Assembly: GCA_030686995.1 (NCBI GenBank)
Contig: CM060704.1
Location: 173,287,718 to 173,351,717 of the forward strand
Direction of reading: 5' to 3'
Origin: Artemisia argyi
Lineage: Eukaryota > Streptophyta > Magnoliopsida > Asterales > Asteraceae
DNA length: 64,000 nucleotides
This document shows, in pieces, positions 46,358-57,262 of the stretch. Within the stretch, counting starts at the first letter, position 1, and each line of letters starts with the position of its first letter. The position numbers and the translations under genes were made by a program. Below the pieces are notes generated by a model that made no database searches, was not told the DNA's origin, and was given only the letters and a program-made list of their open reading frames with translations.

Positions 46358-49300
46358 ATGACGTGGTTTAGGGCGGGGTCTAGTGTGGCAAAGCTTGCGA
46401 TAAGAAGAACCTTATCGCAAAGCGGAGCATATGCTGCAAGGACGCGTGTTGCTTCCACAGGAACTCGATCTTTTCATACTACTGTTTTCAGATCAAAAGC
46501 ACAATCTGCACCTGTCCCTCGAGCTGTTCCCCTTTCTCGTTTGACTGATAGCTTTTTAGATGGAACTAGTAGTGTGTATCTCGAAGAGCTTCAGAGAGCC
46601 TGGGAGAATGATCCCAATAGCGTCGATGAGTCATGGGACAATTTTTTTAAGAATTTTGTTGGCCAGGCGGCTACATCGCCTGGAATATCGGGTCAAACCA
46701 TACAAGAGAGTATGCGTTTGTTGTTGCTTGTTAGAGCATATCAAGTTTATGGTCACATGAAAGCAAAAATCGATCCATTGGGTCTGGAAAAGAGGGAGGT
46801 TCCTGATGATTTAGATCCCGCTTTTTACGGTTTCAGTGAAGCTGATTTAGACCGTGAATTTTTTCTCGGTGTATGGAGGATGTCTGGGTTTTTGTCTGAA
46901 AATCGACCTGTGCAAACTCTTAGGTCGATATTGACCAGGCTTGACCAAGCTTATGCTGGAAGCATTGGTTATGAGTACATGCACATTGCTGACCGTGAAC
47001 GATGTAATTGGTTGCGAGATAGAATCGAGACTCCAACGCCTACGCAATATAACAGTGAGCGTCGTGAGGTTATCCTCGATAGGCTTATTTGGAGTACTCA
47101 GTTTGAGAACTTTTTAGCTACCAAGTGGACGGCTGCTAAGAGGTTTGGGCTTGAAGGTGGTGAGACTTTAATTCCAGGGATGAAAGAGATGTTTGATCGG
47201 GCATCAGATCTTGGTGTCGAGAGCATTGTGATTGGAATGTCGCATAGAGGAAGGTTGAATGTTTTAGGGAACGTCGTTAGGAAGCCGTTGCGTCAAATCT
47301 TCAGTGAATTCAGTGGTGGAACGAAACCAGTGGATGAAGTTGGTCTTTACACTGGAACTGGTGACGTTAAGTATCACTTGGGAACTTCGTATGATCGACC
47401 CACAAGAGGTGGAAAGAGAATTCATTTGTCTCTAGTGGCAAATCCGAGTCACTTGGAAGCTGTTGATCCTGTTGTGATCGGTAAAACCAGAGCCAAACAG
47501 TATTACTCAAACGACGTCGATAGAACAAAGAACTTGGGTATCTTGATTCACGGAGATGGAAGTTTTGCAGGGCAAGGTGTCGTCTACGAGACTCTGCATT
47601 TGAGTGGTCTTCCAAATTACACAACTGGCGGGACTATCCATATTGTGGTGAACAATCAAGTTGCGTTTACCACCGATCCACAAGCTGGAAGATCTTCTCA
47701 GTATTGTACGGATGTTGCTAAGGCTTTGAATGCTCCGATCTTTCATGTTAACGGTGATGATGTTGAAGCAGTTGCTCATGCTTGCGAGCTTGCTGCAGAG
47801 TGGCGCCAGACGTTCCACTCTGATGTCGTTGTTGACATTGTCTGTTATCGTAGATTTGGGCATAATGAAATCGATGAACCCTCTTTCACCCAACCCAAAA
47901 TGTACAAGGTCAGTTAGTTTATGTGTATTTCATATTCATGTTTTTTCAACAGCTTTAAGTATAACTTCTAAGTTTCTGGGTGATGTTGGCTGTTACAGAT
48001 CATCAGGAATCATCCTTCGGCACTAGAAATCTATCAGAAGAAGCTTCTAGAAAGTGGCCTGGCGACAAAAGAAGATATTGATAGAATACAAAACAAGGTT
48101 ACTGCTATCCTAAATGAAGAATTCCTTGCCAGTAAGGATTATGTTCCTCAAAGAAGAGACTGGCTTTCAGCTTACTGGACCGGATTCAAGTCCCCTGAAC
48201 AGCTTTCACGTATCCGTAACACTGGGTAAATTTTTTTGTACCTGCATTACTTGATAGGCTCGCAGCTTGACTCTTCTGTAACAAGTTTATGCTGTTCTGC
48301 AGGGTTAAACCAGAGATCTTGAAAAACGTTGGGAAGGCGATCACAACTCTTCCGGAAACATTTAAACCTCACAGAGCAGTTAAGAAGATATTTGCAGATC
48401 GTTTAAAGATGATCGAGACCGGTGAGGGTGTTGACTGGGCAGTTGCAGAAGCTCTTGCTTTTGCAACATTGCTGGTGGAAGGAAATCACGTGAGGCTGAG
48501 TGGTCAGGATGTTGAAAGAGGTACTTTCAGTCATAGGCATTCTGTTGTTCATGACCAGGAAACTGGAGATCGCTACTGTCCTTTGGACCATGTAATGATG
48601 AATCAACATGAAGAAATGTTTACTGTAAGCAACAGGTAATTGCAAATCCTTACAAGTATTAATACGTTCTTTGATATTTTTTAACGCTTATATATGTTAT
48701 GTCATAGTGAAGCTTACGTTGTTGCCAATCTTTGTCATTTTTTGAAAGGGGAATGATGAATTGATAATGAGCTTCCATGTCCATCAAAGCTAGTTTTTAT
48801 TTTTTTAAGGAACAAACCGTTTTTACGGATTTAGTCGTGGTTGACAATAAACGAGCTAAAATAAATTATTCTCCCTGTTCAAAAAATTGTGAGTTTTAAC
48901 AGGACACGGTTTTATGTAAGGAAATGATTTATATGCCCAAATTAATGCCTAAAGTGTGCCTAAAATCTGCATGACATTATTCCGTTGGTGCGCAGCAATA
49001 TGTCCACTTATTAAAAAACCTATTGGTTGATGACATATAGTACTAGGCACAAATTTTGGCATCCCGGTCACCTCTATAACATTGTTTGGGTTTTAATGAG
49101 ATGTCCAGAATGCCCCTGAACTAGGACAAGATAGAAATAGGAATAAACACTCGTTGATAGTCCAAAAATCAAAAAGTAGTTTTTTTTTTGTTTTTTTTTT
49201 TTTTTTTTAATCAAAGTTTTATGTCACCCAAGTATGACGAGCAATTTTTTAAATATCTAAAGTTAGATTTGTGTTTCTCGAGAGGGGAAGTTAACCATCA

Positions 49301-51134
49301 GGAGTATACACATACGCTCATGGATTATAGCTGTTTTTTTTTCCTACCAATCTATGATCATGTTTTGTTCCTTGCGTGATGCATTACTTTTCGTATAAAG
49401 AATGCATATCTTAACTCTTGTAATACTCTTTGAATACTTGTCTACAAAACTCTAGTTTGAAATTTAAATTTACACAGTTCTCTTTCGGAATTTGGCGTCC
49501 TTGGATTTGAGTTGGGATATTCCATGGAGAACCCTAATTCGCTTGTGATATGGGAAGCTCAATTTGGAGATTTTTCAAATGGAGCTCAGGTGATATTTGA
49601 TCAATTTTTGAGTAGTGGGGAGGCTAAATGGCTGCGTCAGACAGGGTTAGTTGTGTTGTTACCTCATGGTTACGATGGTCAAGGTCCTGAACACTCAAGT
49701 GCGAGACTCGAGCGTTTCCTTCAGGTGAGGCTCTTCTAGTTTACGCATATTAATTTCATGAAACTAAGATGTGATGAGTTGCTTATAACTTGTTATAATG
49801 GCAGATGAGTGATGATAACCCATTTGTTATTCCTGAGATGGAACCAACCCTACGTAATCAAATTCAAACTTGCAATTGGCAAGTTGTCAATGCTACAACT
49901 CCAGCGAATTATTTCCACGTGTTGCGACGACAGGTGAGTTCTTCTGTATAACATATAACATTTATGAAAAGGTTCATTATGTTCATCACTTTCTTACTTT
50001 TCGTTGTGGTATTCCAGTTGCACAGGGAGTTCCGTAAGCCACTTATCATAATGGCTCCAAAGAATTTGCTTCGTCATAAAGAATGCAAATCAAACTTGTC
50101 TGAGTTTGATGATGTCCAAGGTCACCCAGGTTTCGACAAACAAGGGACCAGATTCAAGCGACTCATCAAGGATCAGAATGACCACTCAGATCTTGAAGAG
50201 GGCATTAGACGTTTAGTTCTTTGCTCTGGAAAGGTCAGTTGATATTTGAAAGTCGATTTGTGGTAAATTCTACCCTTTTATTTATGAATGGATTGAGTTG
50301 CATTTTTCCTCTTATGGGTCTAAATAAATTCTAGCTAAGACGTAAACAAGTCTAATGGGTTGAGAGTCGTCCAATGTGTTTTTTTATTTCATACGGCAAT
50401 TTAAGCTGCTTTAGATAAAAATTTTGTCGAGTGATAATGATATTTGATATATTAATTATCTATAAAAAAAATTAGAAAACTAAGCAGAACTGTGTGGGCG
50501 AAACTGTCAAATTTTGGCCAGTTACCCAACCTGCCTTCGTTTCCTACTTTGCAATCTCTATAAAAAAAAAAAAAAAAAGCGCTATCGATTTTTATGGCTT
50601 GCACTTTTATTCATTTCAGTTATTGTAACAAAGCTGTCATTTTGCAGGTTTATTATGAACTGGATGAACACAGGAAGTCAGTTGAGGGTAAAGATGTTGC
50701 TATTTGTCGTGTTGAACAGCTTTGCCCATTCCCGTATGACCTCATCCAGCGTGAACTAAAGCGCTATCCAAGTAAGTTCAGACATAGTAACAGACATAAG
50801 CAAAATATTTCAATGTTCTCTTAAGCAACTTCACGTGTGGCGTATGTAGGAACAACTGACTAATGTATTCATGTTATGAAACCTTTCAGATGCAGAAGTT
50901 GTTTGGTGCCAGGAGGAACCAATGAATATGGGTGCCTACAGCTACATTTCCCCACGCCTTGCTACTGCCATGAAAGCTCTTGATCGAGGTACTATAGATG
51001 ACATCAAATATGTGGGTCGTGCTCCTGCTGCTGCAACTGCAACTGGTTTCTACACCGTTCACACAAGAGAACAGACAGAACTCGTGCAGAAAGCCTTGCA
51101 GCAAGAACCCATCACCAATCCTGCAGCTGTATAA
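46358..51134 (+). CDS. OGDH: 2-oxoglutarate dehydrogenase E1 component, mitochondrial
   Basis: Eight coding exons: 46,358-47,908; 47,999-48,225; 48,303-48,635; 49,478-49,724; 49,805-49,933; 50,018-50,233; 50,648-50,771; 50,890-51,134. All junctions are GT-AG and in frame, giving 1023 residues, the usual length for plant E1-OGDH. E1 decarboxylates 2-oxoglutarate with thiamin diphosphate and passes the succinyl group to the E2 lipoyl domain in the matrix complex of the TCA cycle. An Arg/Ser-rich, acid-poor presequence ([20 protein letters not shown]) has a likely cleavage near TRSFH (about residue 40). The 2-oxoglutarate dehydrogenase N domain (residues about 66-107) contains [21 protein letters not shown] catalytic-region His lies in SHRGRLN (His296). 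The ThDP motif runs from GDG (399-401) to NN (432-433). The transketolase-like pyrimidine domain starts in exon 3 ([19 protein letters not shown]), and the C-terminal domain includes [16 protein letters not shown] 46,358 is chosen because the preceding TTG is not a start and the protein matches from there. No frameshift or missing motif was seen. Confidence 0.97.
48636..49477 (+). other. Longest OGDH coding-region intron (842 bp)
   Basis: Donor CAG|GTAATT and acceptor TTTACACAG|TT; phase 2. It contains a 20-bp T-run at 49,188 and a Stowaway-like one-sided motif (TTCTCCCTGTTCAAAAAATT, 48,870). It may include an old MITE. The other coding introns are 77-414 bp. Confidence 0.7.
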
Positions 51135-52090
51135 AGCCCTCATCTTGGTATGTATACAATTATAAGTAGAACTTTAGACCCATATCCTTATGATGGGTTG
51201 ATTTTGGGTTATTTTTATCTGAAACGGATGAAGTGAGAAAACAGTTAAATGGGAACAGATCCAATGGGCTCAATAGGTCAAACAGGTTGAAATTAAGTGT
51301 CGTGAATTGTATTTTGAGCGCATGCAACCTCTTGAATTGCTTTGTGCTCAGAGAGGTTAAGTTTGTAATAATTTTGTGCTTTTAATAAAAAATAATGCAG
51401 TAATGCAGTGACAGTTGATTAAAACAAAAAAATATTGTTAGTTTAAACTTATTAAGTGTTTTCGGGTTTACCAGCCTAAACCTGTTGCACAATCTGCCTA
51501 ACCCGCCCATCTTGACACTTTTTAGTTTTACCCATTTGGGCAAATACTATTTGAATTAACTTATCACTTTTTTACTTGCAGGGTTTCCATCTTTAGCCGA
51601 TTGTTGGTGCAGCATCTTTTTGTTTTCATATTTCAAAAGTTATCCGCGTATAGGAAACATTACGCGTGTAATAATAACGTACAAAATGTTCAGATGAGAA
51701 TTATATACCTGCCGCCATGGGTTCATGGCATGTAAGTTCTTTTGCTTGTATCCCTTCTTGGCTGTTAATTTTGCACAAACTTGTTTTGGTAATGATGACC
51801 ATATCAGAATGTGATTGGACTTCATTTGATTCGAAGTAATACTTATTCTGGCCTCTACCCAAGAATGTTGACTGAACAAACTTGTTTCTTTCGTATCGCC
51901 TAACTAGTGACGCTCAACTAGGCATTTGAAATAGCTAATGCCGTCTGTTGTATTCCTTACCAGTGATTACTACTGTAGTAATCATGTACTACATTTGGTC
52001 GTTTGAAACATGTAACCTTTCATATTCGTTTCTTTTGTGTTTTTTACCATATCTATTTAGGACTATCATTGTAATGAATATAGGCGAAAG
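51135..52090 (+). other. 3' UTR of OGDH E1 with a probable intron
   Basis: After TAA, CATCTTG|GTATGT (51,148) and TTTTACTTGCAG|GG (51,581) are good splice sites; the 434-bp segment between is T-rich. The junction would lie only 13 nt after the stop, too close to trigger nonsense-mediated decay by the usual 50-nt rule. The 3' end is probably near TTGTAATGAATATAG (about 52,070-52,090), inferred from AT-rich signals only. Confidence 0.5.
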
Positions 52091-52154
52091 ACCGATTGAT
52101 AATTTTGTGCAAACCTTTCGGACCATTTTTGTAGTTTACTGACTTTCTCTATTA

Positions 52155-52188
<34 letters not shown>

Positions 52189-52215
52189 TTTTATTTATTT
52201 ATTTATTTTTTATTT
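52155..52215. repeat. Poly-T / (TTTA)n tract
   Basis: About 28 T followed by TTTATTTATTTATTTTTTATTTTT, downstream of the OGDH 3' UTR. Confidence 0.95.
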
Positions 52216-52852
52216 TTAGTTGGAAAGGACACTGACCCCCTGTGTCATCCAAAAGTCAATTTTTTTCCCTCTAGAACTTATGCTTTATGACATGCGTCAT
52301 GACCAAATTTGTGTTGAATTTATATGACGATTGATGTCATTTTGATAAAAAAGATTTGGTGGGATTGTGGTTAGGAAAGATTGAAAAGAGGAAGCTACCT
52401 ACTATCGACATGATTAATGTGATTTTGGGCCATTCTAAATCGACACTTGGCATGACTGAAACTACATTCTAAAGGTTGTTTCCACTTCTCTAGTTCGTAT
52501 AAATAAAGGACACATGGTTGATATGTGTCATTTGATGGGTGTTTGAATTGATTGTGGACGGCTTCATGAGGTGATGGTTTATGGATTAGATTTTTTGGCC
52601 TTTTAGGTAGGGTACAATCTAAATTCAAGATAATGCCTACCTCGTCTTCTAGGAGCAAGCTGTTCTTCATATTATGATGGTCACTTACTCATGTATGACA
52701 AATTGTTGAGTTAAATCTTTAAGTAGGGTAGAAAAAACTTTGCAGAATCCTTGCAAATCTTTTGTATTAATATTTTCAACTTGTCTAGCACACTAATGAG
52801 ATAATAGCATAAACAAATCCATAGAAAGCTATGAAAAGGGAGAAAACAACAA
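52216..52852. other. Intergenic DNA, nothing recognised
   Basis: A 91-codon minus-strand frame at 52,395-52,670 has no domain that I can identify. No repeats with clear ends. Confidence 0.45.
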
Positions 52853-53025
52853 GGGATGACCTAATGGTAAAGAGGAGGTCAAGGGTTTGAATCAAACGGT
52901 GAGAAAAATAATTCTCTTGTGGTCATGGAGATTCACTTGCGCCGACTCCGGGTTATCTAAAAGGTAGTCGTCTTGGGATTAGTCGGCTCGCAATATAGAG
53001 TCGAAAACACAAATAACAAAAAAAA
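52853..53025 (+). mobile_element. tRNA-derived SINE
   Basis: GGGATGACCTAATGGTAAAG carries a pol III A box (TGACCTAATGGT, 52,857) and GGTTTGAATC (52,884-52,893) a B box, spaced as in tRNA genes. A roughly 120-bp body and an A-rich tail (AACAAAAAAAA) follow. A clean TSD was not found. Confidence 0.7.
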
Positions 53026-53454
53026 TGTCACATTTTTGTCGGATATAATTACACTATTATCAGAAGATTAAGTAATGTGTTAAGAGGGCTTAATAGTTAT
53101 TTTTGGGATTTTACCAACTTTTGTTGTCGTCATGGCGGCAAAAATGTCTCTTTGACGTAAGAAACTCTGATTAAAAAAAGTCGACGAATAAGACATTAGA
53201 GTAATCTATTGATGATGCAAGTGTTTTGCATTATAAAGAAAAGAACTAGCCACTTGCCTTACTTGCCCAAATTGCCAAACATGGAAAGAGCACCATTTGT
53301 GACATTAGCAAACATCATTGGTGGCTTTTGTGCTGTAAATGTCACCATTTTTCTGGAATGGTCATCAAAGTCACCCCTCTTTGCAATTAAAAATTAGCGT
53401 TTAATGCCCTTTTGATTTGAGATCGAAACATCATAGTTTGTATAATAAACATTA

Positions 53455-53764
53455 GTTAATTGCATTTTTGGTCCCTGATGTATGGCCAAATTGTAGGCTT
53501 GGTCCACAAAACTTTAAAAGTGCAGCAATAGTCTCCATTTTGAAGTTTGTGTTGCATTTTTTTGTCTCTGATCAATGTGAAATGACCAAATTACCCTTGT
53601 CTTTTCTGAAGAAGACAAAAGATATTTTAGCCATTTAACTTTATCTAATGACTTAAAATGCAACCCAAACTTCAAAATGAGGACTATCACTGTACTTTCA
53701 AAGTTTTGGAGACCAAACTTGCAATTTGGCCATACACCTCAAGGACCAAAAATGCAATTAACTC
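53455..53764. mobile_element. Mutator-type MITE, perfect 9-bp TSD
   Basis: TAAACATTA at 53,446-53,454 and 53,765-53,773. Inverted ends GTTAATTGCATTTTTGGTCC / GGACCAAAAATGCAATTAAC, the right end with two extra bases (TC). The interior mirrors itself (GGCCAAATTG / CAATTTGGCC). Same broad family as 19,908-20,163. Confidence 0.9.
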
Positions 53765-54175
53765 TAAACATTATGTGAAATAGTAGTGTGTTGTCCGAAA
53801 TATGATAATGGACGAGGTTCTTCTTGTTGAAGTTACTCGGGTAGTGCGGGTTTCTAACTTAGATTTATGTTGTTTAATTGGAACTTCTCGTGATTGTTAC
53901 CAATCTTTAATTTTCCCTAGCCATCTCTGAATATTCAGTGCCATCTCTGAATATCCAGTGAGGTTTAAATCTTAAACCTCATATGAGAGTACCAAGTAAC
54001 TTATCACTAGATTACTGGTAGTTATTGTCTCAAAATTATGGATTTATTCAAGTTAAAACACACAATGAGTTGGCCAACATAATCAATGAAAATAACTATA
54101 TAATGGTACTTCATTAGTTATTAAGTACATATTAAGCTAATTTAATTACTTTTACTTTTTAAAAGTTTTGTACTT

Positions 54176-54587
54176 TTTTTTTTTTTGAAAGGTAAATTTC
54201 AACTTAGAAACGATCACCTTCGCGGACAGCGAAGGCCCCATCGCCACCCCGCAAGACTATGTTGTCTTAACCGGGTCCACGCTGATCTCAGGTGGTAACG
54301 GGTTTCCCCCGAAAACCGTACTGCCTCCACACAAGTTTACCTTGCTGGAGAAACAGCCGGATGAAAACCGGGCCATGCTCAAGATTTGAACCCCTGCAAC
54401 GAGTGGCATAAAGGTTCAAATCTATCATTGCAATATATCTCCAGAACAATATGGTCTACGAGTGGACCACAAGTGAGGACTTCCCGGGTGGTCACCCACC
54501 CGGTACTACTCCCACTTGTGGCTCGCTTAACAAGTTAAGCCCCACCCACTAAACCACAAGTCCTTTGATGATGATAAAAAAAAAAAA
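54176..54587 (-). mobile_element. Retroposon with 5S rRNA-like promoter (5S/tRNA-type SINE)
   Basis: A 15-bp direct repeat AAAAGTTTTGTACTT flanks it (54,161-54,175 and 54,588-54,602). Read on the minus strand, the head has GTGGTTTAGTGGGTGG (tRNA A-box-like). Then comes a stretch matching the 3' half of 5S rRNA: TTAAGCGAGCC, GGGAGTAGTACCGGG, TGGGTGACC, GGGAAGTCCTC (about 54,540 down to 54,475). Further in, GGGGTTCAAATC fits a B box. The body ends in an A-run (plus-strand poly-T at 54,174-54,186). Size, long TSD and A-tail indicate LINE-driven retroposition of a pol III transcript. The A-run at the other end is unexpected and is partly absorbed in the TSD. Confidence 0.7.
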
Positions 54588-55599
54588 AAAAGTTTTGTAC
54601 TTATTGGACTATTGGAAATGTTTATAATTAAAGTGGAAATGATGTCATTAGGGAAAGCATTAACTAAGAGATTTGCAATTTGCATGTGTCTTTTTTCAAC
54701 TACCTTATCAAATCACATGACCTTTTAAATATTGCGATTACATAAGAATATGATCAATATATATTATTGTTTATTTACAATAATCATGTGTGATTTTTGA
54801 AAGATACCGTTCTCAAAACATCAACTATGATTGTTTTTATAAATTTCAAAATCGTGAAAAGTTTGTATCTCATTTCAATCGTAACGATTTTGAATTTTTA
54901 TTTCATGTTTATGTGATATAAAAAGATCAATTTTTGAACCTTTTTATAATTTCACGACATTTAACACATGTGTTATGTACTTATGTGCGATGTTTTATAA
55001 AAGATATAAAAGTATTGTAAGTTTACGCATCAAAAGTTTTATAAATTATTTTTGACAAATCTTTTAAAGAGATTCACGGTGCAAATTTAGTATTTCAAAG
55101 TTTGTTGAATTTTGTCCTTTTATTCAACAGTTTTTGTCTCCATTCTCGATATCCCACCACTCGTTATAGACCATGGGATACAAAGAAAATGATTGGTGTA
55201 AGCAGGCATTGACCAATGAGTTGTTGGCAACACATAGATGGTCACAATCATTGTCAGTTTATACAAGGAAGATCAACAAAGAGTTAGGAACATTTACATC
55301 AACATAAAGATAAAGCATTCCACAAGTACTCCTAAATCATCTCATAGTTTAGTACTTTAGTTACTTGTTCTTCAAAGAATTTTGGTCAAGCACTCCAAGC
55401 TAATGTATGTATTTTGTATACAATTATTTTGTCACTTACCCATCTAAATATTAGGTACCATGGCTCAAGCTAAAGTGACATATAACCGATTCATCGCTAC
55501 ATCAGTATTTTCTTTTTTCAAACTCGCTATCACTCATGTATCAAAATACTTTTTCACTTATCATTACTCAAGTCAAAACACTTCTTTTAGAACTCACCA

Positions 55600-55672
55600 T
55601 AACCAATTAAAACTCAAAAAAATAAATAAATAAATAAATAAAAATAAATAAATAAATTAATTAATTAAAAAA
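55600..55672. repeat. (AAAT)n / (TTAA)n microsatellite
   Basis: AAATAAATAAATAAATAAAA followed by AATTAATTAATT. Simple-sequence repeat in intergenic DNA. Confidence 0.95.
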
Positions 55673-55869
55673 AATTGCAATTGGCATACGCCAATAGTTT
55701 GGCTTAGACTTTGGTATAGGCTGGCGGGAGGTTATGGTGGCATCGATTTAATGGTTCGTATGAAATAATCATTCATTGCAAAGAGAACACCTGCACTTTT
55801 AAAGTTTATACCTTATCCAAAAAGTATATATATCTATGAAATAGTTTGACAAAAGTGTACTTTTGTCTT

Positions 55870-55877
<8 letters not shown>

Positions 55878-55907
<30 letters not shown>

Positions 55908-56189
55908 TATTTTCTTTTTTTTTGTCCAAAGTTATTTTTAGTCCAATTTTTGTTTGTCCAAGTGCACAAGTGCTAACACAGCAGGTCCAAGTGCAAAACA
56001 CAGCAATATTTTTATCCAAGTGCAAACACAGCAAACACAGCAAGATGAAGCATTTTTTTTTCCAAGTGCAAACACAAGCAGGTTATTCCACACAAAGGCT
56101 CGGACTAACACGTAATCGTCATCGCCTTATTTTCTCAAAATAATTAACTCACAAAATATGTTAGGCTCGGATATGAAGGTTGCAAAGTG
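55878..56189 (+). repeat. CAAGTGCAAACACAGCA repeats, copy 1
   Basis: After a 30-bp T-tract (55,868-55,902), variants of CCAAGTGCAAACACAGCA occur four to five times (55,958-56,078), then GCAGGTTATTCCACACAAAG and GGCTCGGACTAACACGTAAT. The same series appears at 59,752-59,880 between the two solo LTRs, so the host sequence is itself repeated. It is the insertion target of solo LTR A. Confidence 0.8.
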
Positions 56190-56529
56190 ATAAATGTAAC
56201 AATTCGCAATTTCAGGTTAATTACCATTCCCGGAAAATTTCACTATTCACTTTTACTATTCATTTTTTTTCCGAAACTTTCCCGAAAGTTGATTTTTATT
56301 TGATATTCTTGAGTGATAAATCATTTCCATGGCAAATAAAATGTTTGACATTCGTCAGATCATTTTCGTGAAAGTTATTAAGGAATTACACGTTTTAGGG
56401 TAAAACGTCATTCAGAAATTCTACGTACAACGAAACTCGACCGCGTTAAGTGATCCCGCATCAGAAAAATGTTTGACACACTCATGATTTATTTGAGAAT
56501 TAATCGTGACTGAGAAAAACATGACCAAA

Positions 56530-56618
56530 GACTTCCCAGCAGGTCACCCATGTCGGTACTACTCTCACATAAGCACGCTTAACCGAATGGGCGATTAACC
56601 GTTAGACCACGAAACGAG
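56530..56618 (-). other. 5S rRNA-like / tRNA-like module in the U3 of LTR A
   Basis: Read on the minus strand: CGTGGTCTAACGGTTAATCG (tRNA A-box-like), then GGTTAAGCGTGCTTATGTGA, GAGTAGTACCGACATGGG and TGACCTGCTGGGAAGTC. These match the 5S A box (TTAAGCGTGCTT) and C box (TGGGTGACC) in the right order and spacing. At the same place LTR B has unrelated sequence, so this is an insertion or exchange in LTR A. It shares head and order with the retroposon at 54,176-54,587. Confidence 0.75.
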
Positions 56619-57245
56619 TTTCTAAGACGTTTTGAGTTTTCAAACTTATTAGAAAAAGTCAACATAATTTTTCCCTCCTCCTTTGACCAAAAGTCATTCC
56701 TTGATTTTTAGGCTTACGGTTTGATGTCTAAAAGACATTTAACACCAACCGACACTAGACTGAGCCCAGTCTAGACATTATAAGTCATTTTAAATCATTT
56801 TTATCACATTAGAAAAGTAACATTTTACTTTTCTCAATTTTACGCAATATTCGTACGTTTTACGTATTACGCGTTTTAGACCCGTGTTTCCAGTTTTTAG
56901 CAGGGTTTACCACCCAAATGGAACCTACCACTCATTTTATATTTTATTATGGAACTTATTGACATGTTTATCAATACTTTCAAGTTCCATAATTTTACGA
57001 CACCCGGTTTTACGTTTTGAGGCTTAATCATTTACGATTGGCATTTCCCGGAGTCAAAACTAACCAAGTATCTTGGATAATACCAAGAAAAGTCCACACC
57101 CTTGCTCTCCAAGCTCATCAACCGCCTCTAGGGGGGGGGGGATTCACACTAGGTGGCTTGATCTTATGACTTAAGGCCTTAGATGTGTACATGTGTTCAC
57201 CTTGGTCTCCAAGGTGTTGACTAGTCCATGTTCTAACCTCCTCAA

Positions 57246-57262
57246 GCCCTTATAAAAGCCCC
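57246..57262 (+). promoter_or_regulatory. TATA box of solo LTR A
   Basis: CCTTATAAAAGCCCCTC precedes a CT-rich leader with ACACACACCAACACC. The equivalent in LTR B is CACTATAAAAGCCTCTCC near 61,091. Confidence 0.65.

Noticed and set aside
46847..47893. Minus-strand frames of 66-128 codons over OGDH exon 1
   Set aside because: Antisense shadows of a well-supported coding exon.
54475..54540. A functional 5S rRNA gene
   Set aside because: Only the 3' half of 5S is recognisable, it is diverged, and it sits within a retroposon with TSD and A-tail.
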